The notes: generated by a model from the sequence alone, not told the origin. Positions 28,157 to 36,616 are shown, numbered from the stretch's first letter. The stretch is 64,000 nucleotides of DNA from CAXRBC01 sp041158045 (GCA_041158045.1 JBEBCD010000036.1:21061-85060), one strand, 5' to 3'. Numbers and translations: made by a program.

Positions 28157-28735
28157 GTGACGACGCATGCAGCACTGACCCACGTGCTCGTCTGCGCGGG
28201 CACCGGCGACGAGTGGGCGCGCACGGACGCCGACGAGTGGCGTGCGCAGGTGGCCGCGATCGTCGGCGCGGTGCGCGACGACGACGTGCGGTGGCTCACG
28301 ATCGTGCCGCGGGAGGGCGACGGCACGGCGGCGACGCGCGCGGCCACGGTCGCGACCGTCCGCGAGACGTTCGGCGCCGACGTGGTGGGGGACCGCGCGA
28401 CCTTCATCGCCGAGGGCGGGCTGACGGTGACGGTCGACGCGTGCGCCGATGGTCATCGCCGCTTCGCCGACGCGGTCCGGCGGCTCGGGGACCCGTCGCG
28501 CATCGACGAGCAGCGGCTCGCCGCCACGCTCTGCGCGCCCGCGCCCGACGAGCCCGACCTCGTGGTGGTGCTCGGCGAGGCGACCCGCCTCCCGCCGTCG
28601 CTCACGTGGGAGCTCGGCTACAGCGAGCTCGTCTTCCTCGACGTGCCGTGGCTGCGGTGCAACGCCGAGCACCTCGCGCTCGCGATCGACGACTTCCGAC
28701 GCCGGTCCCGCCGCTTCGGCGGCGTGGACGCCTGA
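28157..28735 (+). CDS. Catalytically degenerate cis-prenyltransferase homologue (NgBR-like)
   Basis: 192 aa. Aligns with UppS along its length: HVLVCAGTGDEWAR against HVACIMDGNGRWAR (catalytic Asp replaced by Gly15, Arg by Glu19), WLTIVPREG against WLTVFGFSTENW, LTVTVDACADGHRRFADAVRRL against the UppS LTVAFDYG region, DLVVVLGEATRLPPSLTWELGYSELVFLDVPWL against the RTSGExRISNFLLWQ region (both Arg and the Ser lost). It ends RRRSRRFGGVDA, keeping the Arg186-Phe-Gly188 motif that the adjacent uppS product lacks. Probable non-catalytic partner subunit of UppS. recO follows 7 nt after the stop. The homology is my own alignment by eye; a free-living pseudo-enzyme with another role remains possible. 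Confidence 0.75.
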   Translation: MTTHAALTHVLVCAGTGDEWARTDADEWRAQVAAIVGAVRDDDVRWLTIVPREGDGTAATRAATVATVRETFGADVVGDRATFIAEGGLTVTVDACADGHRRFADAVRRLGDPSRIDEQRLAATLCAPAPDEPDLVVVLGEATRLPPSLTWELGYSELVFLDVPWLRCNAEHLALAIDDFRRRSRRFGGVDA

Positions 28736-28742
28736 GGCGCCG

Positions 28743-29462
28743 GTGTCGGGGACGTACCGCGACCGCGCGGTGGTGCTGCGCACGCACGACTTCGGCGAGG
28801 CGGATCGCGTCGTCGTGCTGATGACCGAGTCGCACGGCAAGGTGCGCGCGGTGGCCAAGGGCGTGCGCCGCACGACCTCCCGACTGGGGGCCCGCCTGCA
28901 GCCCCCGGCGCACGTGGAGGTGCTGTGCGCGCGCGGACGCGAGCTCGACGTCGTGACGCAGGTGGCGCTCGTGGACGCCGCCAAGGCGACGCACGCCGAC
29001 CTCGACCGGCTCACGAGCGGGCTCACGCTGCTCGAGGCCGCCGACCGGGTGGCGCCGGACCGCGAGCCGTACCCCGAGCTCTACCGCATGCTCGTGGGCG
29101 CGCTGCGATGGCTCGAGGAGCGGGACCCGCGCTGGGTGCTCGCCGCCTTCGCACTCAAGCTGCTCGCCCTCGAGGGCGTCGGCCCGGTCGTCGAGCGGTG
29201 CATCGACTGCGACGGCGAGGGACCGCTCGTGGCCTTCGACGTCGGGCGGGGCGGGGCCCAGTGCGCGTCGTGCCGCACCGGTGTCGGCGTCTCGGCGGGC
29301 GCGCTCTCGGCCGCGCGCGACGTGCTGGGCGGGCGCCTCGTCGAGGTGCTGGAGCGCACCGACGTGGTCGTCGCGCACGAGCTCACGGCGCTCGCGACGC
29401 GGGCGCTCGAGCACCACCTCGAGCGGCGCCTGCGGAGCGTCGCCGTGTTCGAGCGACCGTAG
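28743..29462 (+). CDS. recO: DNA repair protein RecO
   Basis: 239 aa recombination mediator that anneals single strands and loads RecA with RecR. N-terminal OB fold (YRDRAVVLRTHDFGEADRVV, GKVRAVAKGVRR), a helical C-terminus and a zinc site Cys153, Cys156, Cys174, Cys177. GTG at 28743 chosen because the OB fold begins immediately. Its TAG stop forms the -10 box of glyS. Confidence 0.93.
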   Translation: MSGTYRDRAVVLRTHDFGEADRVVVLMTESHGKVRAVAKGVRRTTSRLGARLQPPAHVEVLCARGRELDVVTQVALVDAAKATHADLDRLTSGLTLLEAADRVAPDREPYPELYRMLVGALRWLEERDPRWVLAAFALKLLALEGVGPVVERCIDCDGEGPLVAFDVGRGGAQCASCRTGVGVSAGALSAARDVLGGRLVEVLERTDVVVAHELTALATRALEHHLERRLRSVAVFERP

Positions 29463-29465
29463 GCT
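29460..29465 (+). promoter_or_regulatory. -10 box TAGGCT for glyS
   Basis: TAGGCT ends 6 nt before GTG 29472; TAG is the recO stop codon. Confidence 0.55.
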
Positions 29466-29471
29466 CGGGAC

Positions 29472-30779
29472 GTGCCGGCCTCGAGCCTCGACCAGGTGGT
29501 CAACCTCTGCAAGCGGCGGGGCTTCGTCTACCCCAGTGCCGAGATCTACGGCGGGTTCCGTTCCTCCTACGACTACGGCCCGCTCGGCGCCCTCATGCTG
29601 CGCAACGTCAAGGAGGCGTGGGTGCGCGCGATGGTGCAGGAGCGCGACGACGTGGTGCTCATCGACGCCGCGGTCCTCGGGCCGCCGCAGGTCTTCGCCG
29701 CCAGCGGCCACCTCGAGAACTTCTCCGACCCCCTCGTCGACTGCACGGTCTGCAAGCGTCGCTTCCGCGAGGACCAACTCGAGGACCGCGACTGCCCGCA
29801 GCGTCGCGAGGGCTGCGCCTTCACCGAGGCCCGCGCGTTCAACCTCATGTTCGAGACGCAGGCCGGCCCCGTGGCGGGCGAGGGCGCGACCGTCTACCTG
29901 CGCCCCGAGACGGCGCAGGGCATGTTCGTCAACTTCGCCAACGTGCTGCAGACGAGCCGCAAGCGTCCGCCCTTCGGCATCGCGCAGGTGGGCAAGAGCT
30001 TCCGCAACGAGATCACGCCGGGCAACTTCATCTTCCGCACGCGCGAGTTCGAGCAGATGGAGCTCGAGTACTTCGTGCCGCCGGCCGAGAGCGAGCGCTG
30101 GTACCGCTACTGGCTGGACGAGCGCCGCGCGTGGTACGTGCGACACGGCATCCCCGAGTCGCTGCTGCGCGTGCGCGAGCATGCCCGCGACGAGCTGTCG
30201 CACTACTCGGCGGGGACCGCCGACATCGAGTTCGCGTTCCCCTGGGGCTGGGGCGAGCTGGAGGGCGTGGCGCAGCGCACCGACTTCGACCTCGCGCGGC
30301 ACTCCACGCACAGCGGCTCGCGACTCGAGTACTTCGACCAGGCCGCCAACGAGCGCTACGCCCCCTACGTCGTCGAGCCCGCCGCGGGGGCCAACCGTGC
30401 GATGGCCGCCTTCCTCCTCGCCGCGTACGACGAGGACGTGGTCAACGACGAACCCCGCACCGTGTTGCGCCTCCACCCCCGCATCGCCCCCTACCAGGTG
30501 GCGGTCCTGCCGCTGTCCAAGAAGGACGTCCTCACGCCGACGGCGCAGCGGGTGCGGCGCATGGTGGCGGCCCGCTACATGTGCGACTACGACGAGACGC
30601 AGGCCATCGGCCGCCGGTACCGGCGCCAGGACGAGGTGGGCACGCCGTTGTGCATCACCGTGGACTTCGAGACGGCCGACGACGACGCGGTGACCGTGCG
30701 CGAGCGCGACTCGACGGCGCAGGTGCGCGTGCCGATCGCCGGCCTCATGGCCGAGCTCGAGTCCCGACTCGGGTTCTGA
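29472..30779 (+). CDS. glyS: Glycine--tRNA ligase (alpha2 type)
   Basis: 435 aa class II synthetase of the homodimeric type. N-terminal LCKRRGFVYPSAEIYGG, motif region RPETAQGMFVNF, motif 2 GKSFRNEITPGNFIFRTREFEQME, motif 3 near the C-terminal GANRAMAAFL, then an anticodon-binding domain (VAVLPLSKKDVLTP). Cysteines at CTVCKRRF and DCPQRREGC may bind zinc. Leaderless GTG start. Confidence 0.95.
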   Translation: MPASSLDQVVNLCKRRGFVYPSAEIYGGFRSSYDYGPLGALMLRNVKEAWVRAMVQERDDVVLIDAAVLGPPQVFAASGHLENFSDPLVDCTVCKRRFREDQLEDRDCPQRREGCAFTEARAFNLMFETQAGPVAGEGATVYLRPETAQGMFVNFANVLQTSRKRPPFGIAQVGKSFRNEITPGNFIFRTREFEQMELEYFVPPAESERWYRYWLDERRAWYVRHGIPESLLRVREHARDELSHYSAGTADIEFAFPWGWGELEGVAQRTDFDLARHSTHSGSRLEYFDQAANERYAPYVVEPAAGANRAMAAFLLAAYDEDVVNDEPRTVLRLHPRIAPYQVAVLPLSKKDVLTPTAQRVRRMVAARYMCDYDETQAIGRRYRRQDEVGTPLCITVDFETADDDAVTVRERDSTAQVRVPIAGLMAELESRLGF

Positions 30780-30796
30780 CCCGCGCGGCGCGCGGC

Positions 30797-31576
30797 GTGT
30801 ACCTCGACGGGATCCTCGCCCGCCATCGCGCGGCGGCCGCGGCGGACCGGCGCGATCCCGACGCGCTGCGGGAGCGCGCGCGGGGGGCGGGGCCGACGCG
30901 CGGTTTCGCGGCGCAACTGCGCGCCGAGGGTGCATCGGCGCTCGCGGTGATCGCGGAGGTGAAGCGTCGCTCCCCGTCCCGCGGGGACCTCGCGCCGGGC
31001 CTCGACCCCGCCGCGACGGCGCGCGACTACGCGCGGGGCGGGGCGACGTGCCTGTCGGTGCTCACCGACGCCGACGCATTCGGCGGGTCACCCGACGACC
31101 TCGCGGCGGCCCGCGCCGCCGTCGAGCTGCCGGTGCTGCGCAAGGACTTCACGGTCGACGTGCGCGACGTCTACGACGCGCGGATCATGGGCGCCGACGC
31201 GGTGCTGCTCATCGCGGCCGCGCTGGAGCCCGCCCGGATGGCCGCGTGCCTCGCCGCGGCGCGCGAGGCGGGGCTGGACGCGCTCGTGGAGGTGCATGAC
31301 GGCGAGGAGCTCGCGGCCGCGCTCGACGCCGGTGCCACCATGGTGGGCGTGAACCAGCGGGACCTGCGGACCTTCGAGGTGGACCGCGGCCGCGCCGCCG
31401 CACTCGCGCCACGGATCCCCGCGGGCGTGGTGCGGATCGCGGAGTCCGGGGTGCGCGGCGCCGACGACGCGCGCGCGCTGCGGGCCTGCGGCTACCACGC
31501 GGTGCTCGTGGGGGAGGGCGTCGTGGCGAGCGCCGACCGCGCCGCGGCGGTGGCGGCGCTGCGGGTGCGCGCATGA
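30797..31576 (+). CDS. trpC: Indole-3-glycerol phosphate synthase
   Basis: 259 aa TIM barrel, tryptophan step 4. VYLDGILARHR at the N-terminus, VIAEVKRRSPSRG, LRKDFTVD, EVHDGEELAAAL, GVNQRDLRTFEVD and IAESGV are the conserved blocks. GTG chosen because the family starts with this YLDxIL helix. 17 nt after glyS; stop overlaps trpF as ATGA. Confidence 0.94.
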   Translation: MYLDGILARHRAAAAADRRDPDALRERARGAGPTRGFAAQLRAEGASALAVIAEVKRRSPSRGDLAPGLDPAATARDYARGGATCLSVLTDADAFGGSPDDLAAARAAVELPVLRKDFTVDVRDVYDARIMGADAVLLIAAALEPARMAACLAAAREAGLDALVEVHDGEELAAALDAGATMVGVNQRDLRTFEVDRGRAAALAPRIPAGVVRIAESGVRGADDARALRACGYHAVLVGEGVVASADRAAAVAALRVRA

Positions 31577-32235
31577 GCGCGGCGACCGGGACGGTGACCG
31601 CGTCGGCGGAGTCGCCCGGGACGTTCGTGAAGATCTGCGGGATCACCAACCGCGAGGATGCGCTCTTCGCCGTCGCGATGGGTGCGGAGGCGCTCGGCTT
31701 CGTCTTCGCGCCGTCGCCGCGCCAGGTGCCGGTCGGGCGCGTACGGGACATCGTCGACGAGCTCCCGCGCCACGTGTTCACCGTCGGCGTCTTCCGCGAC
31801 GAGCACCCCGAGCGGGTCGCCGAGATCGTCGCCGAGGCGGGGCTGCGCGGCGCGCAGCTGCACGGGCACGAGACGCCCCGGATGGTCGCCGACGTGATGG
31901 CGCGCGTGAAGTGGGTGGTGAAGGCGGTCGCGGCCGGGTCCGTCGAGGCGGAGCGCGCCGACCAGTACCCGACCAACCTCCTGCTCGTCGACTCCGCGAC
32001 GCCGGGCTCGGGGCGGACGTTCGACTGGTCGCTCGTGGACCGGGTCGTCACCGACTCGCGCCTCATCCTCTCCGGCGGTCTCACCGCGGACAACGTCGCG
32101 TCGGCGATCGCGCGCGTGCGCCCGTGGGGCGTGGACGTGTCGTCGGGGGTCGAGCGCGAGCCCGGCTACAAGGATCCCCTGCGCGTGAAGCGCTTCATCG
32201 ACGCGGTGCGCGGGGCGGGGCCGACGGTAACTTGA
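31573..32235 (+). CDS. trpF: Phosphoribosylanthranilate isomerase
   Basis: 220 aa, tryptophan step 3. FVKICGITNREDA, the substrate pocket GFVFAPSPRQV, QLHGHE, LLLVDSA, ILSGGLTADNV and WGVDVSSGVEREPGYKD are typical; catalytic Cys in KICG and Asp in LVDSA present. An N-terminal ~15-residue Ser/Thr-rich extension precedes the first strand. ATG overlaps the trpC stop. Confidence 0.94.
   Translation: MSAATGTVTASAESPGTFVKICGITNREDALFAVAMGAEALGFVFAPSPRQVPVGRVRDIVDELPRHVFTVGVFRDEHPERVAEIVAEAGLRGAQLHGHETPRMVADVMARVKWVVKAVAAGSVEAERADQYPTNLLLVDSATPGSGRTFDWSLVDRVVTDSRLILSGGLTADNVASAIARVRPWGVDVSSGVEREPGYKDPLRVKRFIDAVRGAGPTVT
32228..32233 (+). promoter_or_regulatory. -10 box TAACTT for trpBA
   Basis: TAACTT ends 6 nt before the trpB ATG; could give a leaderless trpBA message independent of trpCF. 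Confidence 0.5.
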
Positions 32236-32239
32236 CCCG

Positions 32240-33412
32240 ATGACGCCGCGCCCGACACGGCTCGAGACGCCGGGTGCGGACGGGCGGTTCGGCGAGTTCG
32301 GCGGGAGGTTCGTCCCCGAGACGCTGGTGCCCGCCTGCGAGGCGCTCGCCACCGCCTTCGACGAGGCGTGGGGCGACGCGATCTTCCGCGGCGAGCTGGA
32401 CGACCTGCTGCGCAGCTACGCGGGGCGACCGTCGATCCTCACCGAGTGCCACAACCTGGGCGCGCGCCTCGGGATCCGACTCGTGCTGAAGCGCGAGGAC
32501 CTCAACCACACGGGCTCGCACAAGATCAACAACGTGCTCGGCCAGGCCCTGCTCGCCAAGCGGATGGGCAAGCGGCGCTTCATCGCCGAGACGGGGGCGG
32601 GCCAGCACGGCGTGGCGTCCGCGACCGCGGCCGCGCTGCTCGGCCTCGACTGCAAGGTCTACATGGGGGCCCTCGACGTGGAGCGCCAGGCGCTCAACGT
32701 CTTCCGCATGCGCCTGCTGGGCGCCGAGGTGCAGGCGGCGGAGTCGGGGAGCCGCACCCTGAAGGACGCGGTCAACGAGGCGATGCGGGACTGGGTCGCC
32801 ACCGTGGACGACACCTACTACTGCATCGGCTCCGTCATGGGGCCGCACCCGTACCCGTACATGGTGCGCCAGTTCCAGAGCGTGATCGGCACGGAGGCGC
32901 GTCGGCAGTTCCGCGACGCCTACGGCGCCGACCCCGACGTCGTCGCGGCGTGCGTCGGCGGGGGCTCCAATGCGATCGGCATCTTCTCCGGGTTCGTCGA
33001 CGCGCACAGCCGCCTCGTGGGCGTCGAGCCCGCGGGCGGCGCCGCGGTCGGGCGCGGCGTGCCCGGCGTGGTGCACGGCATGCGCAGCTACCTCATGCAG
33101 GACGAGCACGGCCAGGTGCAGGAGGCGCACTCGATCTCGGCGGGCCTCGACTACCCCGGCGTCGGCCCCGAGCACTCCTGGCTCGCGTCCACCGGCCGCG
33201 CGGAGTACCCGAGCGTCACCGACGACGAGGTCGTGGAGGGGTTCCGCCTCCTCGCGCGCACCGAGGGCATCATCCCGGCGCTCGAGTGCGCCCACGTGGT
33301 GGCGTGGATCGCGCGCGAGGCGCCCCGCATGCAGGGCGCCACCGTGCTCATGAACCTCTCGGGTCGCGGCGACAAGGACGTCGCCCAGATGATGTCGCGC
33401 CTCGATGGCTGA
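32240..33412 (+). CDS. trpB: Tryptophan synthase beta chain
   Basis: 390 aa PLP enzyme converting indole and serine to tryptophan. FGEFGGRFVPETL, PLP Lys95 in EDLNHTGSHKINNVLGQ, AETGAGQHGVA, the phosphate loop CVGGGSNAIG, and GLDYPGVGPEHSW are intact: TrpB1 type. ATG start; trpA begins inside its last codons. Confidence 0.96.
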   Translation: MTPRPTRLETPGADGRFGEFGGRFVPETLVPACEALATAFDEAWGDAIFRGELDDLLRSYAGRPSILTECHNLGARLGIRLVLKREDLNHTGSHKINNVLGQALLAKRMGKRRFIAETGAGQHGVASATAAALLGLDCKVYMGALDVERQALNVFRMRLLGAEVQAAESGSRTLKDAVNEAMRDWVATVDDTYYCIGSVMGPHPYPYMVRQFQSVIGTEARRQFRDAYGADPDVVAACVGGGSNAIGIFSGFVDAHSRLVGVEPAGGAAVGRGVPGVVHGMRSYLMQDEHGQVQEAHSISAGLDYPGVGPEHSWLASTGRAEYPSVTDDEVVEGFRLLARTEGIIPALECAHVVAWIAREAPRMQGATVLMNLSGRGDKDVAQMMSRLDG

Positions 33413-34211
33413 GCCCGCGGGAGCGGCGCGCGCCGCCGCCCTCGACGCGACGCTGCGGTCCCGCCGCGACGCGGGGCGCAAGCTGCTCGTGCCCTACGTG
33501 ACGGGCGGGCTCCACGGGTGGCAGGACGCGATCCGCGCGGCCGCCGCCGCGGGCGCCGACGCGGTCGAGGTGGGCATCCCGTTCTCCGATCCCGTGATGG
33601 ACGGGCCCGTGATCCAGGAGGCGAGCGAGCGCGCGCTGCGCGCGGGGGCCACGCCCGCCGGCGTCGTCGCCGCGATCCGCGGGCTCGACGTGGGGATCCC
33701 CGTGGCGGTGATGTGCTACTACAACACGGTCTTCCGCGCGGGCCACGAGCGCTTCGCCCGCATGCTCGCCGACGCGGGCGTCACCGGGGCGATCGTGCCC
33801 GACCTGCCGCTCGAGGAGTCCGCGCCGTGGTGTGCCGCCGCCGACGACGCGGGCGTCGCGACGGTGATGCTCGCCGCGCCGACGGCGCCCGACTCGCGGC
33901 TGCCGCGCATCGCGGCGCGCGCCCGCGCCTTCGTCTACGCCGTCGGGCTGCTCGGGGTGACGGGGGAGCGCGACGCGCTCGCCGGCACCGCGGTGGCGCT
34001 CGCCCGCCGCGTGCGCGCCGTGACCGACCTGCCCGTGCTCGTGGGCGTCGGCGTGTCCAACGCGGCGCAGGCGCGCGAGGCCTGCACGGTGGCCGACGGG
34101 GTGGTGCAGGGTGCCTCGGTGGTGCGGCGGCTCATGGAGTCGGGCCCCGAGGCGGTCGGCGCGTACGTCGCGGAGGTGCGCGGGGCGCTGGATGCGCCGG
34201 TGCGCGCCTGA
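33405..34211 (+). CDS. trpA: Tryptophan synthase alpha chain
   Basis: 268 aa TIM barrel that cleaves indole-3-glycerol phosphate. Catalytic Glu55 and Asp66 (DAVEVGIPFSDPVMDGP), loop 6 YAVGLLGVTGER, and GVGVSNAAQA are present. Overlaps trpB by 8 nt. Confidence 0.95.
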   Translation: MAEPAGAARAAALDATLRSRRDAGRKLLVPYVTGGLHGWQDAIRAAAAAGADAVEVGIPFSDPVMDGPVIQEASERALRAGATPAGVVAAIRGLDVGIPVAVMCYYNTVFRAGHERFARMLADAGVTGAIVPDLPLEESAPWCAAADDAGVATVMLAAPTAPDSRLPRIAARARAFVYAVGLLGVTGERDALAGTAVALARRVRAVTDLPVLVGVGVSNAAQAREACTVADGVVQGASVVRRLMESGPEAVGAYVAEVRGALDAPVRA

Positions 34212-34212
34212 G

Positions 34213-34218
34213 TACGGT
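34213..34218 (+). promoter_or_regulatory. -10 box TACGGT for bcp
   Basis: TACGGT ends 6 nt before GTG 34225; leaderless. Confidence 0.5.
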
Positions 34219-34224
34219 GGCGGC

Positions 34225-34677
34225 GTGCTGAAGGCGGGTGACAAGGCCCCGGCGATCGCGCTGGAGGATCAGGACGGGCGCCGCCGTACGCTCCGCGAGT
34301 TCGCCGGGCGCAAGGTGCTCGTGTACTTCTACCCCAAGGCCGACACGCCGGGCTGCACGCAGCAGTCGTGCCTCCTGCGCGACGTGCGGGACGAGATCGG
34401 CCGCACGGTGATCGTCGGCGTCAGTCCCGACGCGCCGGCCCGGCAGAAGAAGTTCGACGACAAGTACGGCCTCGGCTTCCCGCTGCTCTCCGACGTCGAC
34501 CACGTCGTGGCGCGCGCGTACAAGGTGTGGAAGAAGAAGTCGATGTACGGCCGCGAGTACATGGGCATCGAGCGGTCGGCGTTCCTCGTCGGCGCGGACG
34601 GCAGGGTGCTGCACGCGTGGTACAAGATCTCGCCGAAGGACACGCCGCTGCGCCTGCTCGAGGCGCTCGGGCGGTGA
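34225..34677 (+). CDS. bcp: Thioredoxin-dependent peroxiredoxin, BCP/PrxQ type
   Basis: 150 aa atypical 2-Cys peroxiredoxin. Peroxidatic Cys44 in FYPKADTPGCTQQSC and resolving Cys49 five residues later, as in alpha-helix-linked BCP. LKAGDKAPAIALEDQDG is the family N-terminus. GTG chosen from the -10 spacing. Its stop is overlapped by fabZ (GTGA). Confidence 0.93.
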   Translation: MLKAGDKAPAIALEDQDGRRRTLREFAGRKVLVYFYPKADTPGCTQQSCLLRDVRDEIGRTVIVGVSPDAPARQKKFDDKYGLGFPLLSDVDHVVARAYKVWKKKSMYGREYMGIERSAFLVGADGRVLHAWYKISPKDTPLRLLEALGR

Positions 34678-35117
34678 CGACGGCCGCGTCGGGCGGACCG
34701 ATCCGTCCGGCGGACCTGCTGCCGCACCGTCCGCCCTTCCTCTTCGTCGACGAGATCCTCGAGCTCGCGCCGGGCGAACGCGCCGTGGCGACGTGGCGTC
34801 CCGACCCGGGGGCGTGGTGGTGGGCGGGGCACTTCCCCGGCCGCCCGACGCTGCCGGGCGTGCTCATGTGCGAGGCGATCGCCCAGGCGGGCGCGCTCGC
34901 GGTGCTCGCCGACCCGCGGTGGGCGGGCAGCCTGCCGCTCTTCGGCGGGCTCGACGCTGCGCGCTTCCGCCGCCAGGTCGTGCCGGGCGAGACGATCACG
35001 CTGCGCACCGAGATGACGCGGATGTCGGCGCGCGCGGGCCGCGGGCGCGGCACCGCGAGCGTCGGCGACGAGGTCGCGTGCGAGTGCGAGCTCCTCTTCG
35101 TGATCGCGCCCGCCTAG
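34674..35117 (+). CDS. fabZ: 3-Hydroxyacyl-ACP dehydratase FabZ-like
   Basis: 147 aa hot-dog dehydratase of type II fatty acid synthesis. LLPHRPPFLFVDEI, catalytic His53 in GHFPGRPTLPGVL, and Glu67 in CEAIAQAGA. It faces the fabD-H-G-acpP-F operon tail to tail, which otherwise lacks a dehydratase. GTG overlaps the bcp stop, so it is transcribed with bcp rather than with the fab operon. Confidence 0.92.
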   Translation: MTTAASGGPIRPADLLPHRPPFLFVDEILELAPGERAVATWRPDPGAWWWAGHFPGRPTLPGVLMCEAIAQAGALAVLADPRWAGSLPLFGGLDAARFRRQVVPGETITLRTEMTRMSARAGRGRGTASVGDEVACECELLFVIAPA

Positions 35118-35128
35118 GCGGTCGCGAT

Positions 35129-35147
35129 CGGGCGCCGGGTGCGCCCG
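35129..35147. terminator. Hairpin between convergent fabZ and fabF
   Basis: CGGGCGC / GCGCCCG, a 7-bp stem (35129-35135 / 35141-35147) with a 5-nt loop, between the two stop codons. Confidence 0.5.
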
Positions 35148-35150
35148 GGC

Positions 35151-36329
35151 CTAGGCGCCGGGAGCGAGCACGACGGAACCGTTGTGTCCGCCGAACCCGA
35201 AGTTGTTGCTGATGGTGGGGCCGGGGGTCCAGGGGCGCGGCGCGCCCGTGACGACGTCGATGCCGAGGGCGGGATCCACCGTCGTCGTGTTGGCCGTCGG
35301 CGGGATGAGGCGGTGCGCGAAGGAGAGGAGCACCGCGGCGGCCTCGAGCGCGCCCGCGGCGCCGAGCGGGTGGCCGGTGACGCCCTTGATCGAGGTGACC
35401 GGCGGGCCCTGACGGCCGAAGACGGCCACGCAGGCCTCGGCCTCCGCCGCGTCGTTGAGCGGGGTGGAGGTGCCGTGTGCGTTGATCTGGCGGACGTCGC
35501 CGGGCGCGAGCCCCGCGTCCTCGAGCGCCAGGCGCATGCACGCCGCGGCACCGGTGCCGCCCGGGGACGGGGCGGTGATGTGGTGGGCGTCGGCGTTGCT
35601 CGCCGACCCGAGCACCTCGCCGAGGATGCGCGCGCCGCGCGCGACCGCGAGGTCGAGGCGCTCGAGCACGAGCACGGCCGCGCCCTCGCCGAAGACGAAG
35701 CCGTCGCGCGCCGCGTCGAAGGGCATCGAGACGCCCGTCGTCGAGAGTGCCGTCATGTTGGCGAAGCCCGCGATCGCGGTGATCGTGCCGGCCGACTCGG
35801 CGCCGCCCGTGACGACCGCGTCGCAGCGACCCCAGGCGATGAGGCGGGCCGCGTGCCCGATGGCGTGCGTGGCCGCGGCGCAGGCCGTGCAGATCGTCTC
35901 GGCGGGCCCGCGGAAGCCGTGGCGCATCGAGACGGCGGCGCCCGCCGCGTTGGCCATCATCATCGGCACGAGGAAGGGCGAGACGCGCCGCTCACCCTTC
36001 TCGACGCGCACGACCACCTGATCCTCGAGCGTGCGCAGGCCGCCGATGCCGGTGCCGAAGATCGTGCCGATCCGCGCGTGATCGTGGGGCAGCGGGCCCG
36101 ACTGCGCGAGCGCCTCCTGCGCGGCGGCGAGGGCGAACTGCTCGACGCGGTCCGCGCGGCGCGCCTCCTTGGGCCCCGGGAAGTACGGGAGCGGGTCCCA
36201 GCCCGCGAGCTCGATCGCCTTGGCGCCGCGGGTGCCCGGGCCGAGCAGGCCGGCCCAGAAGGCGTCGCGGCCGACGCCGCAGGGCGCGACGACGCCGAGG
36301 CCGGTGACGGCGACGCGGTGGCGGGTCAG
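35151..36329 (-). CDS. fabF: 3-Oxoacyl-ACP synthase II with apparent CTG start
   Basis: Elongating condensing enzyme, 392 aa from the CTG at 36329-36327. The conserved N-terminus TRHRVAVTGLGVVAPCGVG follows that CTG directly. The next in-frame stop upstream is 20 codons away and there is no ATG, GTG or TTG between; the first canonical start is GTG 36017, which would remove 104 residues of the core fold. Active site: Cys150 (CTACAA), His285 (NAHGTS), Lys315 and His320 (SIKGVTGH). Last gene of the fab operon. A base error turning GTG to CTG is the alternative. Confidence 0.9.
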   Translation of the reverse strand: MTRHRVAVTGLGVVAPCGVGRDAFWAGLLGPGTRGAKAIELAGWDPLPYFPGPKEARRADRVEQFALAAAQEALAQSGPLPHDHARIGTIFGTGIGGLRTLEDQVVVRVEKGERRVSPFLVPMMMANAAGAAVSMRHGFRGPAETICTACAAATHAIGHAARLIAWGRCDAVVTGGAESAGTITAIAGFANMTALSTTGVSMPFDAARDGFVFGEGAAVLVLERLDLAVARGARILGEVLGSASNADAHHITAPSPGGTGAAACMRLALEDAGLAPGDVRQINAHGTSTPLNDAAEAEACVAVFGRQGPPVTSIKGVTGHPLGAAGALEAAAVLLSFAHRLIPPTANTTTVDPALGIDVVTGAPRPWTPGPTISNNFGFGGHNGSVVLAPGA

Positions 36330-36364
36330 AGGACGATCGGGCGACGCGCGTCAGCCGACGCGGG

Positions 36365-36604
36365 TCAGGAGACCTTGGAGGTGACGAGTGCGAAGGCCTT
36401 GCCGACGGTGTCGACGCCCTCCAGCTCGTTCTCCGGGACCGAGATGCCGAACTCCTCCTCGAGCGCCATCACGAGCTCGACGAGGTCGAGGCTGTCGGCG
36501 TCGAGGTCGTCCTTGAAGCGCGTCTCCGGCGTGATCTTGGACGCGTCCACGGAGAGGACGGTCACTGCGCACTTGGTGAAGCGGTCGAAGAGTTGCTGGT
36601 CCAT
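36365..36604 (-). CDS. acpP: Acyl carrier protein
   Basis: 79 aa, acidic. The phosphopantetheine Ser38 lies in DDLDADSLDLVELVM. Carries growing acyl chains for the flanking fab genes. The fabG stop TAG is the start of its TAGCCT box, 6 nt before the ATG, so acpP can probably be transcribed on its own at high level. Confidence 0.95.
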   Translation of the reverse strand: MDQQLFDRFTKCAVTVLSVDASKITPETRFKDDLDADSLDLVELVMALEEEFGISVPENELEGVDTVGKAFALVTSKVS

Positions 36605-36610
36605 GCGATC

Positions 36611-36616
36611 AGGCTA
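36611..36616 (-). promoter_or_regulatory. -10 box TAGCCT for acpP
   Basis: Minus-strand TAGCCT ends 6 nt before the acpP ATG; TAG is the fabG stop. Confidence 0.55.

Noticed and set aside
28602..30935. 777-codon minus-strand frame opposite recO and glyS
   Set aside because: No family motifs; recO and glyS are complete on the plus strand.
36017..36329. fabF as a broken gene or start at GTG 36017
   Set aside because: The 104 upstream codons encode conserved FabF core sequence without a frame break, so the gene is intact apart from its start codon.
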